DNA of 48,725 nucleotides. It comes from Bacillota bacterium. GTDB lineage: Bacteria; Bacillota; Clostridia; CAKSNL01; HGM11501. The translations under genes and the position numbers were made by a program. Below the pieces are notes generated by a model. That model ran no database searches and was not told the origin of the DNA. It worked only from the letters and a program-made list of their open reading frames with translations. How positions within the stretch are numbered: position 1 is the first letter of the stretch; each line of letters begins with the position of its first letter. Location of the stretch: contig JAUZPY010000003.1 of assembly GCA_030705805.1 (NCBI GenBank), positions 1 to 48,725 on the forward strand, written 5' to 3'. This document shows positions 47,447 through 48,725 of the stretch, piece after piece.

Positions 47447-48172
47447 TTGCCAATTAAGGTAACAGTTTGGAACGAATTCAGACATGAAAACAAGGAAGAG
47501 CGTATTAGAAAAGTTTATCCTGACGGTATTCATGCTGTAATAGCAGGCTTTTTAAAGGAAGCCGGAATGGACGTTACATGTGCCACTCTTGATATGCCTG
47601 AACATGGGCTTACCAAAGAGGTACTTGATAATACAGACGTGCTTATTTGGTGGGGACATATGGCTCACCATGAAGTACAGGATGAAATTGTTGAAAGAGT
47701 ATATAACAGAGTGCTTGACGGAATGGGTTTAATCGTGCTTCATTCAGGTCATGCATCCAAGATATTCAGTAAGCTTATGGGTACAAGAACAGATAGATTA
47801 AGATGGAGAGAATCGGGGGATACAGAGCTTATTTATTGCGTTAATCCCGGTCATGAAATCTGTGACGGCTTAGATGAAGTAATTAAAATTCCCGAGGAAG
47901 AAATGTATGGCGAATATTTTGATATACCGCAGCCTGACGAACAGGTATTCCTCAGCTGGTTTTCTGGGGGAGAACTTTTCAGAAGCGGCTGCTGCTGGAG
48001 AAAAGAAAAAGGAAAGGTTTTCTACTTCAGACCAGGCCATGAAGCTTACCCTATATACTACATGCCGCAAATTCAAAAGGTTATAATAAATGCGGTTAAG
48101 TGGGCTGCTCCAAAGGCTAATATGAAGCTTACCACAGGCTTTACAGGCGAGCCAATGTATAAAAGAGACTAA
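47447..48172 (+). CDS. ThuA-like (trehalose utilisation) protein
   Basis: A 241-residue protein with the class I glutamine amidotransferase-like fold of ThuA (PF06283). Its features are [10 protein letters not shown] at the start, [28 protein letters not shown] and [14 protein letters not shown]. In rhizobia ThuA acts in trehalose/sucrose breakdown, probably as an oxidoreductase or isomerase; Clostridial relatives are associated with glycoside utilisation. No N-terminal signal is present. TTG at 47447 is chosen because AAAAAGGATGGG is eight bases upstream and the promoter lies too close to the alternative. It converges on the DUF4091 gene over a strong terminator. Confidence 0.82.
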   Translation: MPIKVTVWNEFRHENKEERIRKVYPDGIHAVIAGFLKEAGMDVTCATLDMPEHGLTKEVLDNTDVLIWWGHMAHHEVQDEIVERVYNRVLDGMGLIVLHSGHASKIFSKLMGTRTDRLRWRESGDTELIYCVNPGHEICDGLDEVIKIPEEEMYGEYFDIPQPDEQVFLSWFSGGELFRSGCCWRKEKGKVFYFRPGHEAYPIYYMPQIQKVIINAVKWAAPKANMKLTTGFTGEPMYKRD

Positions 48173-48192
48173 TTTATTTAATAAATTACTAT

Positions 48193-48234
48193 AGCAAAAA
48201 AGCAGGCGCCGTTAACGGCGCCTGCCTTTTTGCT
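48193..48234. terminator. Bidirectional terminator between convergent genes
   Basis: GCAGGCGCCG-TTAA-CGGCGCCTGC (48202-48225) is a perfect palindrome extended by an A run on the left and a T run on the right. Confidence 0.88.
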
Positions 48235-48248
48235 GAAAAGAAATATTT

Positions 48249-48725
48249 TTACAGCAATATATCTATTATTTTATCTCGTAAACTTGGGAGAAATTCAGAA
48301 TTTCTGGGATAATCTTCAAATGTAATGTCCATATTAGCAGCATCCACGACAATTTCAAGGGCTTTTTTCCTGCCAACCTTTTTTTCAAGGAGTCTTAATG
48401 CGGAAATATCCTGAAGTCCTTCATAAAAAATTAAGGCTCTAATAGAAAGATATGGGCCGTTTTTACCGGGATATACGGTGAAGGCATCTCCTGAAGGAAA
48501 CCGACCTTCAGCACCGGTTGTCAGATAAGGATTAATTTCATAGTTTGAAAGCTCGCTGTAATAGAAATTATAACCCCATTGCAAAAATCCTTTCAACTTA
48601 TATTTATATAATTGAAGACCCATAATACGGTTACGATAGCTGGGCATAGACAAGTAACGGTTGCTTACTTTATAGTGATGCCCGCAGCAATAATAAATCC
48701 ATTGGTTATCTACTTTGTGAGAAAG
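48249..48725 (-). CDS. DUF4091/GH123-like glycoside hydrolase, C-terminal part
   Basis: A frame open from the window edge (48725) to a TAA at 48249-48251, at least 158 codons, so the N-terminus is outside. The sequence QWIYYCCGHHYKVSNRYLSM, YKLKGFLQWGYNFYYSE, FPSGDAFTVYPGKNGPYLSI and GLQDISALRLLEKKVG matches the C-terminal part of DUF4091 proteins, where the GFLHWGYN segment lines the active site of the TIM barrel. These enzymes are presumed glycoside hydrolases, related to GH123 beta-N-acetylgalactosaminidases. The fragment does not reveal the catalytic residues. A terminator follows its stop at 48193-48234. Confidence 0.82.
   Translation of the reverse strand, partial: LSHKVDNQWIYYCCGHHYKVSNRYLSMPSYRNRIMGLQLYKYKLKGFLQWGYNFYYSELSNYEINPYLTTGAEGRFPSGDAFTVYPGKNGPYLSIRALIFYEGLQDISALRLLEKKVGRKKALEIVVDAANMDITFEDYPRNSEFLPSLRDKIIDILL

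Overview
The window looks like a chromosome segment from a low-GC, strictly anaerobic Firmicute of class Clostridia (probably Oscillospirales/Eubacteriales). The supporting signs are AT-rich intergenic DNA, strong Shine-Dalgarno sites with frequent TTG/GTG starts, near-consensus TTGACA/TATAAT promoters, a LexA/YneA SOS pair with Bacillus-type GAAC-N4-GTTC boxes, VanW, ftsEX with an M23 hydrolase, PucR and Amidase_6 genes, and an anaerobe-type [NiFe] hydrogenase. I cannot name the species.

Region 1-3200: the 3' end of a FucU/RbsD sugar mutarotase, a beta-CASP metallo-beta-lactamase RNase-like protein, and an 860-base gene-free stretch full of hairpins.

Region 3250-18851: one uninterrupted plus-strand operon of 18 genes. 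First come six maturation genes in the order hypA-hypB-hypF-hypC-hypD-hypE. Eleven structural genes of a membrane-bound group 4 [NiFe] hydrogenase follow, then a HycI-type endopeptidase. The structural set has three antiporter-like subunits plus NuoJ-, NuoK-, NuoA- and NuoH-like membrane subunits and NuoB-, NuoC-, NuoD- and NuoI-like catalytic/electron-transfer subunits. It is therefore subunit-for-subunit like the 11-subunit core of complex I, yet the large subunit keeps both CxxC pairs that ligate Ni-Fe. Reduced ferredoxin is the likely electron donor, with H2 formation coupled to ion translocation; no formate dehydrogenase is visible.

Region 18852-24863: a decayed istB remnant, an initiator tRNA-Met, a NitT/TauT-type ABC transporter (ATPase, permease, lipoprotein) behind a Crp/Fnr regulator gene with a perfect palindrome at a class II activator position, and a GH36/raffinose-synthase-like hydrolase.

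Region 25287-30835: a consensus promoter with a long AT-rich leader drives a UgtP/MGDG-type glycosyltransferase, a membrane-anchored polysaccharide deacetylase, a flippase-like membrane protein, and an OmpR-type response regulator with its kinase. This looks like a self-regulated envelope glycolipid cluster. A tRNA-Leu(UAG) follows on the other strand.

Region 31078-36410: a secreted InlB-repeat-like protein, a MATE transporter, divergent lexA/yneA with LexA boxes, an Amidase_6 protein, two copies of a hairpin repeat of about 100 bases, and a GC-richer block with no assigned function.

Region 36417-48725: a minus-strand division/wall operon (PucR-type regulator, ftsE, ftsX, M23 hydrolase, CtpA-type protease); plus-strand DUF3343 and a cysteine desulfurase (sulfur/selenium trafficking); a GyrB/ParE-like topoisomerase subunit with no A partner nearby and a VanW protein (minus); a ThuA-like protein (plus); and a 5'-truncated DUF4091 protein (minus) at the window edge.
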